DNA of 64,000 bases from Marinobacterium jannaschii DSM 6295 (GTDB lineage: Bacteria > Pseudomonadota > Gammaproteobacteria > Pseudomonadales > Balneatricaceae), in the NCBI RefSeq assembly GCF_000620085.1, contig NZ_KK211064.1:294272-358271 (forward strand), in the 5' to 3' direction. Below, piece after piece: positions 46,867-57,408 of this stretch (positions within the stretch are counted from its first letter, which is position 1; every line of letters starts with the position of its first letter). The notes beneath the pieces are model-generated. The model saw only the letters and a list, made by a program, of their open reading frames with translations, did not search any database and was not told the origin of the DNA. The translations under genes were made by a program, and so were the position numbers.

Positions 46867-47784
46867 ATGACTCTTACTGAACTTCGTTACATCGTGACAC
46901 TGGCGCGCGAACAGCATTTTGGCCGTGCGGCCGAGCGCTGCTTTGTCAGTCAGCCAACCCTCTCTATCGCCGTTAAAAAGCTCGAGGAGGAGCTGGGAAT
47001 CGCCCTGTTTGAGCGTAGTAAGAATGCCGTCCGGGTCACGCCGGTGGGCGACAAGATCGTGCGCCAGGCTCAGATCGTGCTGGAGCAGGCGGAAGCGATC
47101 AAGGACCTGGCCCATGAAGGTAAGGACCAGCTGAAAAGCCCACTGCGGGTCGGGGCCATCTATACCATCGGTCCCTACCTGTTTCCCCACCTGATACCGG
47201 AAGTGCAGAAGCTGGCTCCGGATATGCCGCTCTATATCGAAGAGAATTTTACCGAAAGCCTGCGCCTGAAGATCCGTAATGGCGAGCTGGACGCGATCAT
47301 AATCGCGCTACCGTTTCAGGAGCCGGATGTACTGACCCGGGCACTGTACGACGAACCGTTCGAGATGCTGTTGCCGCCGGGGCACCCCTGGGCCAAAGAG
47401 GATGAGATCGACAGCCAGTCGGTTGGCAACACCGAGTTGCTGTTGCTGGGCGAGGGGCACTGTTTCCGCGATCAGGTACTGGAGGCCTGTCCGACCCTCA
47501 ACCAGGCGATGCATGAACAGCACACCATCACTGAGGGCAGCTCGCTGGAGACTATTCGCATGATGGTTGCATCCGGCCTGGGGGCCAGCGTACTGCCATT
47601 GTCTGCGATCCATAACCATCAGTACCGTCAGGATACCGTTGTCACCCGCCCGTTTAAGGCGCCGCAGCCTACGCGCACCGTCGCTGTGGCCTGGCGTACC
47701 AGTTACCCGCGTCCCCAGGCGATTGATGTGCTGGTGGATGCGATCAGCCGTTGCCAGCTGATGGAGGTTGCTGAAACGGCATGA
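46867..47784 (+). CDS. oxyR: Hydrogen-peroxide-responsive LysR regulator
   Basis: 305 residues. LysR helix-turn-helix (HFGRAAERCFVSQPTLSIAVKKLEEELG) and, in the regulatory domain, GEGHCFRDQVLEACP, where the two cysteines are the OxyR peroxide-sensing pair (E. coli Cys199 and Cys208 spacing). It activates catalase/peroxidase genes when oxidised. ATG 46867 fits the family start; longer frames begin inside the divergent gene's promoter. Its stop overlaps the recG start (ATGA). Confidence 0.95.
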   Translation: MTLTELRYIVTLAREQHFGRAAERCFVSQPTLSIAVKKLEEELGIALFERSKNAVRVTPVGDKIVRQAQIVLEQAEAIKDLAHEGKDQLKSPLRVGAIYTIGPYLFPHLIPEVQKLAPDMPLYIEENFTESLRLKIRNGELDAIIIALPFQEPDVLTRALYDEPFEMLLPPGHPWAKEDEIDSQSVGNTELLLLGEGHCFRDQVLEACPTLNQAMHEQHTITEGSSLETIRMMVASGLGASVLPLSAIHNHQYRQDTVVTRPFKAPQPTRTVAVAWRTSYPRPQAIDVLVDAISRCQLMEVAETA

Positions 47785-49859
47785 GTCAGCAGTTAGCCGA
47801 TATACCTGTTACCGAACTGAAAGGGGTGGGAAACGCCCTGGCGATTAAACTGGAGCGCCTGGGAATCCACAGCATGCAGGATATGCTGCTGCACCTGCCG
47901 CTGCGCTATCAGGATCGCACCCGGGTGGTGCCGATTGGCGGCCTGCGTCCCGGCGACGAGTGTGTTATCGAGGCCGAGGTGAAAGTGGCGGATGTGGTGC
48001 AGGGACGGCGGCGCAGCCTGGTGTGCCGGATCCAGGATGGCACCGGTACTATGAGCCTGCGCTTTTTCCACTTTAATGCCGCGCAGAAGAACAGTCTTAA
48101 ACCAGGCAGCCGCATCCGGTGTTTTGGTGAGGCCCGTCCCGGCGCCCACGGCCTGGAGATGGTTCATCCGGAATACAAGCAGATTGCCGGCGATGGCTAT
48201 ACGCCGATCGCCGAAACCCTGACCCCGGTCTATCCGGCTACCGAGGGGTTGCATCAGAACCGCCTGCGCAGCCTGATCGATCTGGCCCAGCAATACCTTA
48301 AGTCACATCCGTTAGAAGACCTGCTGCCGGATGCAATGCGCAGTCGCTGGCAGATGCCGGAGATTAACCGCGCTATCGCCTACCTGCACCATCCCCCGGC
48401 TGATGCCGACCAGGACCAGATGCTGGAGGGCAAACACCCGGCCCAGCGTCGCCTCGCCTTTGAAGAGCTGCTGGCGCATCACCTGTCGTTGTTAAAGCTG
48501 CGTGCCAAGACCCGCGAGCTCGGTGCTGTCGCATTGCCGTTTCAGGGCCATTACTGCCAGACCTTTATCAACAGCCTGCCATTTCCACTGACTAACGCCC
48601 AGCTGCGGGTCAGTCAGGAGGTGGCACAGGACCTGGCACAGCCCTGGCCGATGTTGCGACTGGTACAGGGCGATGTCGGCTCCGGTAAGACGGTGGTGGC
48701 GGCGCTGGCAGGATTACAGGCGGTGGAAAATAACCAGCAGGCGGCGGTAATGGCTCCGACCGAGATCCTCGCCGAGCAGCACTACAACAACTTCAGCGCC
48801 TGGCTGGAGCCGCTGGGCCTGAAAGTGGCCTGGCTGGCGGGCAAGCTGAAGGGTAAACAGCGCGAAGCCCAGCTACAGCTGATCCGCAGCGGCGAGGCCC
48901 ATGTGGTGGTCGGCACCCATGCGCTGTTTCAGGAGGAGGTGGTCTTTGCCGACCTGGGACTGGTGGTGATCGACGAGCAGCACCGCTTCGGTGTGCACCA
49001 GCGCCTCAGCTTGCGGGAGAAGGGGCGTAACGGCCATATCACGCCGCACCAGCTGATCATGACTGCCACCCCGATCCCGCGCACGCTGACCATGAGCGCC
49101 TATGCCGATCTGGACTGCTCCATTATCGATGAGCTGCCGCCGGGGCGGACGCCGGTGAATACCGTAGTGATCGCTGATGAGCGTCGCGATCAGGTGATCG
49201 CCCGGGTTAAGGCCGCCTGTGCCGAGGGGCGTCAGGTCTACTGGGTCTGCACCCTGATCGAAGAATCCGAGGCATTGCAGTGTCAGGCGGCGGAAGTGAC
49301 CGCCGAACAGCTGCGCGAAACCCTGCCGGAACTGCGGGTGGGGCTGGTACATGGGCGCATGAAGCCGGCCGAAAAAGCCGCCGTTATGGGCGAGTTTAAG
49401 GCCGCCGAGCTGGACCTGCTGGTAGCCACCACCGTGATCGAGGTGGGAGTGGACGTGCCCAATGCCAGCGTGATGATTATCGAAAATCCCGAGCGCCTGG
49501 GGCTGGCGCAGCTACACCAGTTGCGCGGCCGTGTTGGCCGTGGTTCGGTGGAGAGTTTCTGCGTGCTGATGTATCACGCACCGCTGTCAAAGCAGGGACG
49601 TGAGCGCCTGGCGGTGATGCGTGAAACCACCGATGGCTTTAAGATCGCCGAGAAAGACCTGCAGCTGCGTGGTCCCGGTGAAGTATTAGGTACCCGCCAG
49701 ACCGGTATGATGGAGTTCCGTATCGCCGACCTGCAGCGTGATGCCGACCTGTTAACCCGGGTGAAACAGGTGGCCTCCCAGATTAATGAGCAGCCCCTGC
49801 ATGCCGAAGCCATGATCGGACGCTGGCTGGGCCGGGGCGAAGAGTACGGTACGGTATAA
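47781..49859 (+). CDS. recG: ATP-dependent DNA helicase RecG
   Basis: 692 residues. N-terminal wedge/OB domain (LRPGDECVIEAEV, GTGTMSLRFFHF), helicase motifs I (QGDVGSGKTVVAALA), II (VIDEQHRFGV), III (MTATPIPRTL), V (ATTVIEVGVDVPNASVMIIENPERLGLAQLHQLRGRVGRG) and the TRG segment. It reverses stalled replication forks. Translationally coupled to oxyR through a 4-base overlap, a known pairing. Confidence 0.97.
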   Translation: MSQQLADIPVTELKGVGNALAIKLERLGIHSMQDMLLHLPLRYQDRTRVVPIGGLRPGDECVIEAEVKVADVVQGRRRSLVCRIQDGTGTMSLRFFHFNAAQKNSLKPGSRIRCFGEARPGAHGLEMVHPEYKQIAGDGYTPIAETLTPVYPATEGLHQNRLRSLIDLAQQYLKSHPLEDLLPDAMRSRWQMPEINRAIAYLHHPPADADQDQMLEGKHPAQRRLAFEELLAHHLSLLKLRAKTRELGAVALPFQGHYCQTFINSLPFPLTNAQLRVSQEVAQDLAQPWPMLRLVQGDVGSGKTVVAALAGLQAVENNQQAAVMAPTEILAEQHYNNFSAWLEPLGLKVAWLAGKLKGKQREAQLQLIRSGEAHVVVGTHALFQEEVVFADLGLVVIDEQHRFGVHQRLSLREKGRNGHITPHQLIMTATPIPRTLTMSAYADLDCSIIDELPPGRTPVNTVVIADERRDQVIARVKAACAEGRQVYWVCTLIEESEALQCQAAEVTAEQLRETLPELRVGLVHGRMKPAEKAAVMGEFKAAELDLLVATTVIEVGVDVPNASVMIIENPERLGLAQLHQLRGRVGRGSVESFCVLMYHAPLSKQGRERLAVMRETTDGFKIAEKDLQLRGPGEVLGTRQTGMMEFRIADLQRDADLLTRVKQVASQINEQPLHAEAMIGRWLGRGEEYGTV

Positions 49860-49946
49860 TCAGAAGGCCGGCTGCCTTTACAACCGGCCTGAGACCCGTA
49901 CACTGCGCGCCTTAGTCTGCCATCCTAACCCTGTGTGGAAATAGCC

Positions 49947-50462
49947 ATGATCCAGCCAACCCCTGAACAGCTAGAAATTATCGAACGCCAGCTGGGCCGT
50001 AAGCCCCGGGGACTGGTCGGGATCGCCGCGCAGACCGAAAGTGGCATTCCGCTGGTGCTGCAGATGCGTTCGTTGGTGGAAGACAAACCCTTCCCAACAC
50101 TCTACTGGCTGTGCTCTAAGGACCTCTATCAGGCGATCGCCGAACTGGAAACCGCTGGGCTGGTGAAACAGCTGGAGCAGCGGCTGCAGGACGAAGAGGA
50201 GTTCCGTCAGGCGTTCCTGAAGAACCAACGCGACTACGTTGCCAAACGCTGGGCCGCGATGCCACAGGACGATATTGATCGTATCGAAGCGCTGGGGTTT
50301 ACCGACCTGTTCCATAAATACGGCATTGGCGGTATCGCCCAGTGGGACAAGATCCGTTGCCTGCATATGCAGTACGCCCATTATCTGGCGGATGGCGAGA
50401 ATGTAGTGGGACAGTTTATTGATTCAGAATATAGTTTGAGCGACCTTCTGATTACGCAGTAA
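49947..50462 (+). CDS. DUF501 family protein
   Basis: 171 residues from ATG 49947; a GTG at 49935 would add four. KPRGLVGIAAQTESGIPLVLQMRSLVEDKPFPTLYWLCSK and GIGGIAQWDKIRCLHMQYAHYLADG are the conserved DUF501 blocks, including a His/Cys pair in the second. Function unknown. It stands alone after recG. Confidence 0.88.
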   Translation: MIQPTPEQLEIIERQLGRKPRGLVGIAAQTESGIPLVLQMRSLVEDKPFPTLYWLCSKDLYQAIAELETAGLVKQLEQRLQDEEEFRQAFLKNQRDYVAKRWAAMPQDDIDRIEALGFTDLFHKYGIGGIAQWDKIRCLHMQYAHYLADGENVVGQFIDSEYSLSDLLITQ

Positions 50463-50586
50463 TTCAAATAGGTTAGTATCTGATCAATATTGAACGCTCT
50501 ATACTGACTGTAATGGCCCGCGCTTATGGTTGATCGGTAGTCTTGAGCGTTTATTCCCTTTTATCGTGGTGATGGAGAGTGGATCT

Positions 50587-53500
50587 GTGTGCAGTCGAAC
50601 ATGGAAAGTTTGTTTTCTGGTACTGGCCATTTCAATTGTTCAGATATTTTCCGTGCGTTCGGCTTATGCTGACAGCCTGTTGGCCTGCTCTGCAGTCTTT
50701 CCCGATGGTATCTCCAGTAACAGCAATAGTGGCGAGGTTAAGTTTAACTGGGACACCCGGATAATCAACAGCCCCGATAACCAACTCGATACCAAGACAT
50801 TAAAAGACAATTCTGGCCACCGCCATAATAGCTGTAACACAGCAAACTGCAGTGCTTCCGGTTCCCCCGCCCCCTCCGTCAATTACAATGATTTCCCGAA
50901 CAACAATAATAACGTTGATGTTGGCTACAATCAGACTAAGACGATCTATCCCGGCAATTACAAAAATATCCGACTTGATTCCAGTGCACGGTTAACTTTG
51001 AAACCGGGCCTCTATAAGGTGCGCGGATCGATTAGCATGGGGAGCAGCTCACGGCTATTGGTTGAGGGTGATGGTGTTGTCCGTATCATGATAAAAGGTC
51101 GTCTGAATACAGGCGCCTCAATTCGCATCAATGATGGTGGCAAGGCCAGTCAGCTGCTTATCTATAGCCGGGATAATATATATCTGGCGAGTGGGGCTGC
51201 CGCGACGGGCTTTCTGTACGCTAAAAATGGCACTAAACTTGATAATCGGGCACATGTACAAGGCGCAGTCAGTGCTAAGAAAGTTGAGCTGATAAGTTCC
51301 GCATCGAAAGTAACCTATCAATCCTCAGAAGCAGCCGCTGCCAACTTTAATAACTTTTGCGGTACAGCTTCTCCCCCTCCGCCGCCACCACCGCCTCCAG
51401 CCGGTGGCAGCTGTAGCGCTATCTGGCCCGATGCTTTGCAAAGTCATGACCCGAATGGTCAGGTCGGATTTGAATGGCATTCCCGGGCCTATTACAGCCC
51501 TGATAATCGTATTGAAACAGTGCGGCTTGTTGATAACTCAGGCGGTACGAGCTGTAACAGTACCAGCTGTACAGCGACCTATTCGGCATCAGAAAAGCTG
51601 AGTTTTGACGGCTTCAAAAACAGCGGCGGCAATAATGTCAATTTAGCTTACAACCGAAGCAAAGAGATTGGCCCTGGTACTTACAGAAATATCACCCTCA
51701 ATGGTAAGTCGACCCTGACTTTAAAGGACAGTGGCGATTACTACATTACGGGTAACTTCAGTGCGGCCTGGGATGCCCGGATCGTCGTTAGGGAGGGCAA
51801 GAAAGCCCGACTGTTTATCAACGGTAATTTCAGTACTGGTGGCTATGTTAAGGCCAATCGCTACGGCTCTCCCGAACAACTGCTTATCGTCACACGCGGC
51901 ACCACTAGCCTGGGCGGCGAGGATCAGTTCCGGGCGGTGGTGTACAGTCAGGGCAATGTCTCCCTGGGTTACAACACCACGCTTAAGGGCAGTGTCAGTG
52001 GTAAAGAAGTGAATTTGGACTCTAACGTCCAGGTGCTTTACTACAAGGACAGCGTCAACAGCCTGGGAGACATCTGTAAAACCACAACACCTTCGCAACC
52101 GAAGACCGTCCTCGATTATCGATTCGACAGTTGCCGGTACAGTTCGGAGGTCGAAGACAGTTCTGATTCCTCCTATCACGGTACACCTCATGCTATCAGC
52201 GGCACTTCCGAGGCGCCGGTCGGCAATGGGCTTGACCTTTCCTCCACCGGTACCAGTGACTGGATCGATGTTCCTTCTTCAGCTATCGACGGACTGAATG
52301 ACTTCTCGGTAGCGGTCTGGGTTAAAACCTCAGTGAGCAAAGACCAGCAGGAGATCATCCATGCACTGGGCAAAGATGATGAAGATGACCAGCTTGAAAT
52401 CGCGCTTGAGGATTCGAAGAAGGTTTACGTCAAGATAGATGATGCTGAGCAAGCGCTGAGTAGTAAGAAAACTCTCACCGATGGTAACTGGCACCATGTT
52501 GTGATTACCCGTAAAGGGCGCAACGCCTGTTTGTATGTGGATGGCAGTGAGCAGAGCTGCAAAGCTAGCGTGGGCAGTGGAACGCTTTCAGTCACCAAGA
52601 GTAAAGCAGTTGTTATTGGTCAGGAGCAGGATTCCTGGGGCGGTAGCTTTAGTAGTGACCAGGCTTATGACGGTTACCTGGATGAGCTGAAGATCTATAG
52701 CAGCCAGCTGTCGGCCGACAGTATTAAAGCGCTATACGACTCCGAAAAGGCAGGAGCTGACCGGGGTGAAGTGGAGCAATGTGTAGTCGAAACAGGAGCC
52801 TCGACCTGGTATCAGTTCGACGATTGCTCAATCGATTCCACGATAGCAGATACCGACGGATCCAATAATGCGACCCCTGTCTCCGTTAAGCAGGATAGTG
52901 ATGGTCAGATTGGTAAGGCACTGGATCTGTCGGCTAGAGGCACTTCTGACTGGGTAAAAGTGCCATCGGCAGTGGTTGATGGTCTGGATAAATTCACTAT
53001 TGTTGTCTGGATAAAGACCTCTGTCAGTAAGAGTCAGCAGGAGATCCTGCATGCCCTTGGCAGCAGTACCAGTGATGATGAGCTTGAGTTGGCGCTGAAA
53101 AACTCCAAAGACGTCTATATAAAAGTACGAGATAAGTCGCAGACGCTACGCAGCGGTCAAAAACTTACTGACGGCGCCTGGCACCAGCTGGCGATAACCC
53201 GCGAAGGTAATACGGCTTGTCTCTATGTGGATGGGGTCTATCAGGAATGTGAAAGCAGTGTTGGCAGTGGAACCCTGTCGGTTCCAGAGGACGACGCCGT
53301 TGTTTTAGGTCAGGAGCAGGATGACTACTGGGGCAGTTTCAGTAGCAGCCAGGCTTTCGAAGGAAAACTTGATGAGTTCCGGATCTACAACAGCAAGCTC
53401 AACAGCACTCAGATCAGTGAATTCTATGGCTATGAGAGTTCCGGAAAGAACCCGGACGGATCGACGCGGGTTGATAGCTGTTCGGTCGCAGAACTAACTA

Positions 53501-55518
53501 GCCTGAATATTGCCGTCAGCGACGGCGTAACCTGCGAAGCATCATCCGTAACTATCGAAGCTCGGGATGCTGACGATCAGCCTTTTGCCCCAGAGGCTGG
53601 AACCCGGGTTACTCTTGGTTCAGACCCGGGTGGTCAGTGGTCTCTCAGTACGGGAGACTTCAGTCCAATCTCTTATGCGACATTTGACGGTGTTGAGAAA
53701 TCAATTTCCCTGCGATTTTTGCCGTCAGCAGATGGGCTGTCTACGTTTTCAGCGGCTGTGGCAGGCAACAGTGCAGTCAAAGGTAGTGCAACTGCCAATT
53801 TCTACAATGCGGCGTTGAAGTTTTATTCCGAGACTAAGACTGAAACTATCCCCACCCAGATAGCGGGCAAATCGGCTGGCTTTAAACTGCGTGCTATCAA
53901 AAAGGATGATAGGGCTGAAGCCGGTGTATGTGTGGCGGCCGCCACAGGCGATCGGAATGTTACCTTTAAGCAGCTTTGTACCGACCCCAATAGTTGCCAA
54001 ACAGGCTTTAGTATCGATGATAAAAGCGCAGCCGCTAATAACAGTGTTGTGGCAACGCTGAATTTCAACGATCAGGGCTGGGCAGACTTTAGCTACAGCT
54101 ATGCCGATGCCGGTAAGGTGAAACTGACGGCCTCCATGCTGGTCGGCGTCGGAATTACGCCGGTTCAGGGCGAAAGTAATGTATTTCTCTCCAAGCCAGC
54201 AGGTCTTTGTGTTGAAGCTGTAGACGCGGCAGCCAGCTGCAATGATGCAACGGATCTGGCCTCCTGCAGCGCTTACAAGGCCGCAGGGAAGGCGTTCGGC
54301 ATCAAAGTCAGTGGTCGAACCTGGGAAAGCGCTACCGAGGCGGATGCGCAGTTCTGTAGCGGCAACGCGATCACCAAGAACTTTAAGTTAGCCAATATTA
54401 AGCTGGATCATCAATTGGTAGCGCCTACCGGAGGCAAAGAAGGGAAGTTGAGTCAGACATCGGGTGCCGACCCTATTGCACTGAGTATTACCAGCAATGG
54501 AGAGGCCCGACTGGATGGGCTGAAGTTGAGTGAAGTGGGCGTCTTTAGCCTCAGGGCCGTGCCCCCGATCTATGAGGGGGAGGCGATAGCTACTTCGACG
54601 TCGGCGAATATAGGCCGCTTTACCCCAGCTTATTTCAGCAAAACAGATACCACATCCAAAGCAGTCGCTGCCTGCAACGGCTTCTCCTATATGGGGCAGC
54701 CGTTTAGTGTGGAGCTGGATCTTTCACCAAAAAACGACGCTGGAGTGGCGGTAGAAAACTATACCGGTCTCTTCAACCGTAAGACGGGTGGCACGCTGAG
54801 CTATGGGGCGGTAAGTGGCGCTACTGATCTGGATGCGCGAGCACCAAGTGACCTAATTCTGACCGATAGCCATATTGGCGGTGGACTAATAACGGCGCCT
54901 TTTGTCTTGTCGCGTGACGGTAATGGTCCGGATGGTCCTTACGATGCGCTCAATATCAGCCTTGGCTTTAGTGATGCCGATAGTATTCCAATGGAGTCTG
55001 AACCGGCAGACGGTAATGCTGATAGCCTGAGTATTGGTACCACATCGCTGCGCTATGGCGTGCTAAAAATAGTGGATAATAGTCAGGTGGCAGATGACAT
55101 GACACCGCTGACGTTGGATATTACCACCCAGTATTGGGCGTCTGGCAGCTATGTCACGCCTCCGGCAGGGGACGATAGCTGTACCTCCCTCACCGCAGCT
55201 AATTTCCAGGTCAGTGTGCTGGATGATGCTACCGGCAATACTACCGACTATGCGCAAGGTGTTTTGACCAATTTGACGCTGGGCGACGGAAGTACCACCG
55301 GGACGCTGGGGGGCGCCCTGAATGATATCAATAGCCCTTACCAGCTAAGTCTTAGCGCACCGGGGGCTGGCAATACCGGAACCCTGACTGTTACGGTCAG
55401 CCCGGATGCCTGGCTGCAAACAGAAGCCAATGCAGATCCCCAGGCTACGGCAACCTTCCAGGTTAATGCGGCTGGTACCCCTGCCAATGACCGGGTGATC
55501 TACTGGCTGGATAACTAA
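50587..55518 (+). CDS. MshQ-like surface adhesin: two N-terminal repeats, two LamG domains, DUF6701
   Basis: 1643 residues from GTG 50587, chosen because GGAGAG lies 7 bases upstream and the frame then opens with a signal peptide (CFLVLAISIVQIFSVRSAYA). In-frame ATG 50572 is the alternative. Order (approximate): two related beta-rich units at 29-255 and 274-498, joined by a run of nine prolines near 261; two LamG/concanavalin-like domains at 506-735 and 738-960; an Ig-like segment; and a C-terminal DUF6701 region (about 1070-1643) as in MshQ. MshQ is normally encoded with MSHA pilus genes, none of which are here. Composition is richer in A and T than in neighbours, suggesting acquisition. Confidence 0.85.
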   Translation: MCSRTWKVCFLVLAISIVQIFSVRSAYADSLLACSAVFPDGISSNSNSGEVKFNWDTRIINSPDNQLDTKTLKDNSGHRHNSCNTANCSASGSPAPSVNYNDFPNNNNNVDVGYNQTKTIYPGNYKNIRLDSSARLTLKPGLYKVRGSISMGSSSRLLVEGDGVVRIMIKGRLNTGASIRINDGGKASQLLIYSRDNIYLASGAAATGFLYAKNGTKLDNRAHVQGAVSAKKVELISSASKVTYQSSEAAAANFNNFCGTASPPPPPPPPPAGGSCSAIWPDALQSHDPNGQVGFEWHSRAYYSPDNRIETVRLVDNSGGTSCNSTSCTATYSASEKLSFDGFKNSGGNNVNLAYNRSKEIGPGTYRNITLNGKSTLTLKDSGDYYITGNFSAAWDARIVVREGKKARLFINGNFSTGGYVKANRYGSPEQLLIVTRGTTSLGGEDQFRAVVYSQGNVSLGYNTTLKGSVSGKEVNLDSNVQVLYYKDSVNSLGDICKTTTPSQPKTVLDYRFDSCRYSSEVEDSSDSSYHGTPHAISGTSEAPVGNGLDLSSTGTSDWIDVPSSAIDGLNDFSVAVWVKTSVSKDQQEIIHALGKDDEDDQLEIALEDSKKVYVKIDDAEQALSSKKTLTDGNWHHVVITRKGRNACLYVDGSEQSCKASVGSGTLSVTKSKAVVIGQEQDSWGGSFSSDQAYDGYLDELKIYSSQLSADSIKALYDSEKAGADRGEVEQCVVETGASTWYQFDDCSIDSTIADTDGSNNATPVSVKQDSDGQIGKALDLSARGTSDWVKVPSAVVDGLDKFTIVVWIKTSVSKSQQEILHALGSSTSDDELELALKNSKDVYIKVRDKSQTLRSGQKLTDGAWHQLAITREGNTACLYVDGVYQECESSVGSGTLSVPEDDAVVLGQEQDDYWGSFSSSQAFEGKLDEFRIYNSKLNSTQISEFYGYESSGKNPDGSTRVDSCSVAELTSLNIAVSDGVTCEASSVTIEARDADDQPFAPEAGTRVTLGSDPGGQWSLSTGDFSPISYATFDGVEKSISLRFLPSADGLSTFSAAVAGNSAVKGSATANFYNAALKFYSETKTETIPTQIAGKSAGFKLRAIKKDDRAEAGVCVAAATGDRNVTFKQLCTDPNSCQTGFSIDDKSAAANNSVVATLNFNDQGWADFSYSYADAGKVKLTASMLVGVGITPVQGESNVFLSKPAGLCVEAVDAAASCNDATDLASCSAYKAAGKAFGIKVSGRTWESATEADAQFCSGNAITKNFKLANIKLDHQLVAPTGGKEGKLSQTSGADPIALSITSNGEARLDGLKLSEVGVFSLRAVPPIYEGEAIATSTSANIGRFTPAYFSKTDTTSKAVAACNGFSYMGQPFSVELDLSPKNDAGVAVENYTGLFNRKTGGTLSYGAVSGATDLDARAPSDLILTDSHIGGGLITAPFVLSRDGNGPDGPYDALNISLGFSDADSIPMESEPADGNADSLSIGTTSLRYGVLKIVDNSQVADDMTPLTLDITTQYWASGSYVTPPAGDDSCTSLTAANFQVSVLDDATGNTTDYAQGVLTNLTLGDGSTTGTLGGALNDINSPYQLSLSAPGAGNTGTLTVTVSPDAWLQTEANADPQATATFQVNAAGTPANDRVIYWLDN

Positions 55519-55603
55519 GTGTAGGAGGCGCAGTCTGGCAACAGGCTGCGCTTTCTGGCGATCTGTTTAGGTCGTTCGAGTAGAAAGTCGCAAGAGACAA
55601 ACA

Positions 55604-55635
55604 AAAAGCCCCGTATGTGAACATACGGGGCTTTT
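55604..55635. terminator. Bidirectional terminator between adhesin and CsgD-like gene
   Basis: AAAAGCCCCGTATGT pairs perfectly with its complement over 15 bp with a 2-base centre. T-runs lie on both sides, so it can serve both convergent genes. Confidence 0.9.
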
Positions 55636-55671
55636 CTGTTTTGAGCCAGTTAGATGGCTATAGGTGGCTGA

Positions 55672-56307
55672 TCAGCTATGCTGCTGGTACCAGTGTACTG
55701 CCTGGGTACGGTTGCTGACGCCAAGTTTACGGTACAGGTTGTAGAGGTGGGTCTTTACCGTATGGTGGCTGAGGAACAGTTCACCGGCGATCTCCACATT
55801 GCTCTTGCCCATCGCAGTCAGGCGCAATACGTCCAGCTCACGGTTGCTCAGGTTAGCCTTGGCTGCCAGGTTTTCTACCTTCGGCGGACGGCGTAGCTGA
55901 GCCAGCAGGCGCATATGAGTGCGGGCGAACCAGTAGCCTCCGTCGAGGATCTCGCAGATACCCTTCTTGATCAGGCCATCGTCCATGTCGGTTGTAAATA
56001 TACCGCTCAGGGCAGGCCAGCGCAGGGCATCATCGACGACAAGTGTTGTTGGTACATTCAGCAGAGCGACCAGGCTTCCTGATGTCTCCTGCTGAACAGC
56101 TTGCAAGTGTTCCAGAGCGTCCGACCAGGTGATGCTGGCGCAATCAACCAATACCAGTCGCTTATTGCCGGGCTCGTGAGCATCGACACTTTGGATAAGC
56201 TCTGATGGTACTGCGAGCATGCCTTTAAGCTGCTCGATGAGTGCCTGGTTTCTGGAGGCGATCTGAATATGCCTGATGGCAATTGATGGCGGTGCTGAAT
56301 TGGGCAT
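55672..56307 (-). CDS. LuxR-type regulator, CsgD-like
   Basis: 211 residues. The C-terminal LuxR helix-turn-helix (LSNRELDVLRLTAMGKSNVE, then EIAGELFLSHHTVKTHLYNL and YRKLGVSNRTQA) is very close to that of CsgD. The N-terminal receiver-like domain lacks an obvious phosphorylation aspartate with the usual acidic pair, as in CsgD. CsgD controls curli and cellulose in Enterobacteriaceae. Here no curli or cellulose genes are present; the convergent adhesin gene is the obvious candidate target. Confidence 0.85.
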   Translation of the reverse strand: MPNSAPPSIAIRHIQIASRNQALIEQLKGMLAVPSELIQSVDAHEPGNKRLVLVDCASITWSDALEHLQAVQQETSGSLVALLNVPTTLVVDDALRWPALSGIFTTDMDDGLIKKGICEILDGGYWFARTHMRLLAQLRRPPKVENLAAKANLSNRELDVLRLTAMGKSNVEIAGELFLSHHTVKTHLYNLYRKLGVSNRTQAVHWYQQHS

Positions 56308-56481
56308 AGCCTTTATCTGGTCTCTCTGTCCGTTGAGTCTGGCTTACTGTCGAAGCCCTGAGGCTTTAAGCTCCTTAGAGTGACTCCGAATAACGATATG
56401 GAATCAGTATAGCGATGGAATTTCAAGATTGCTGCATCGCTTGTTTTATATTAACCAGAAAAATGTCTTAGTGGTAAATAC

Positions 56482-56508
56482 AAAAAAGCAGGCTGTCGCC
56501 TGCTTTTT
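56482..56508 (-). terminator. Terminator of coaD-fdx
   Basis: AAAAAGCAGGC-N4-GCCTGCTTTTT, followed on the minus strand by a further T and G. It lies 10 bases beyond the ferredoxin stop. Confidence 0.88.
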
Positions 56509-56517
56509 ATGCACTTT

Positions 56518-56775
<258 letters not shown>

Positions 56776-56805
56776 CTACCTCACTGACACTCTTAACTGA
56801 TTTGT

Positions 56806-57339
<534 letters not shown>

Positions 57340-57408
57340 TTAGCCCAATTGCTGTAGGCGCACAAATACTATAATTGCATGTATTGATTTCTATCAGTTA
57401 TAAAAAAT

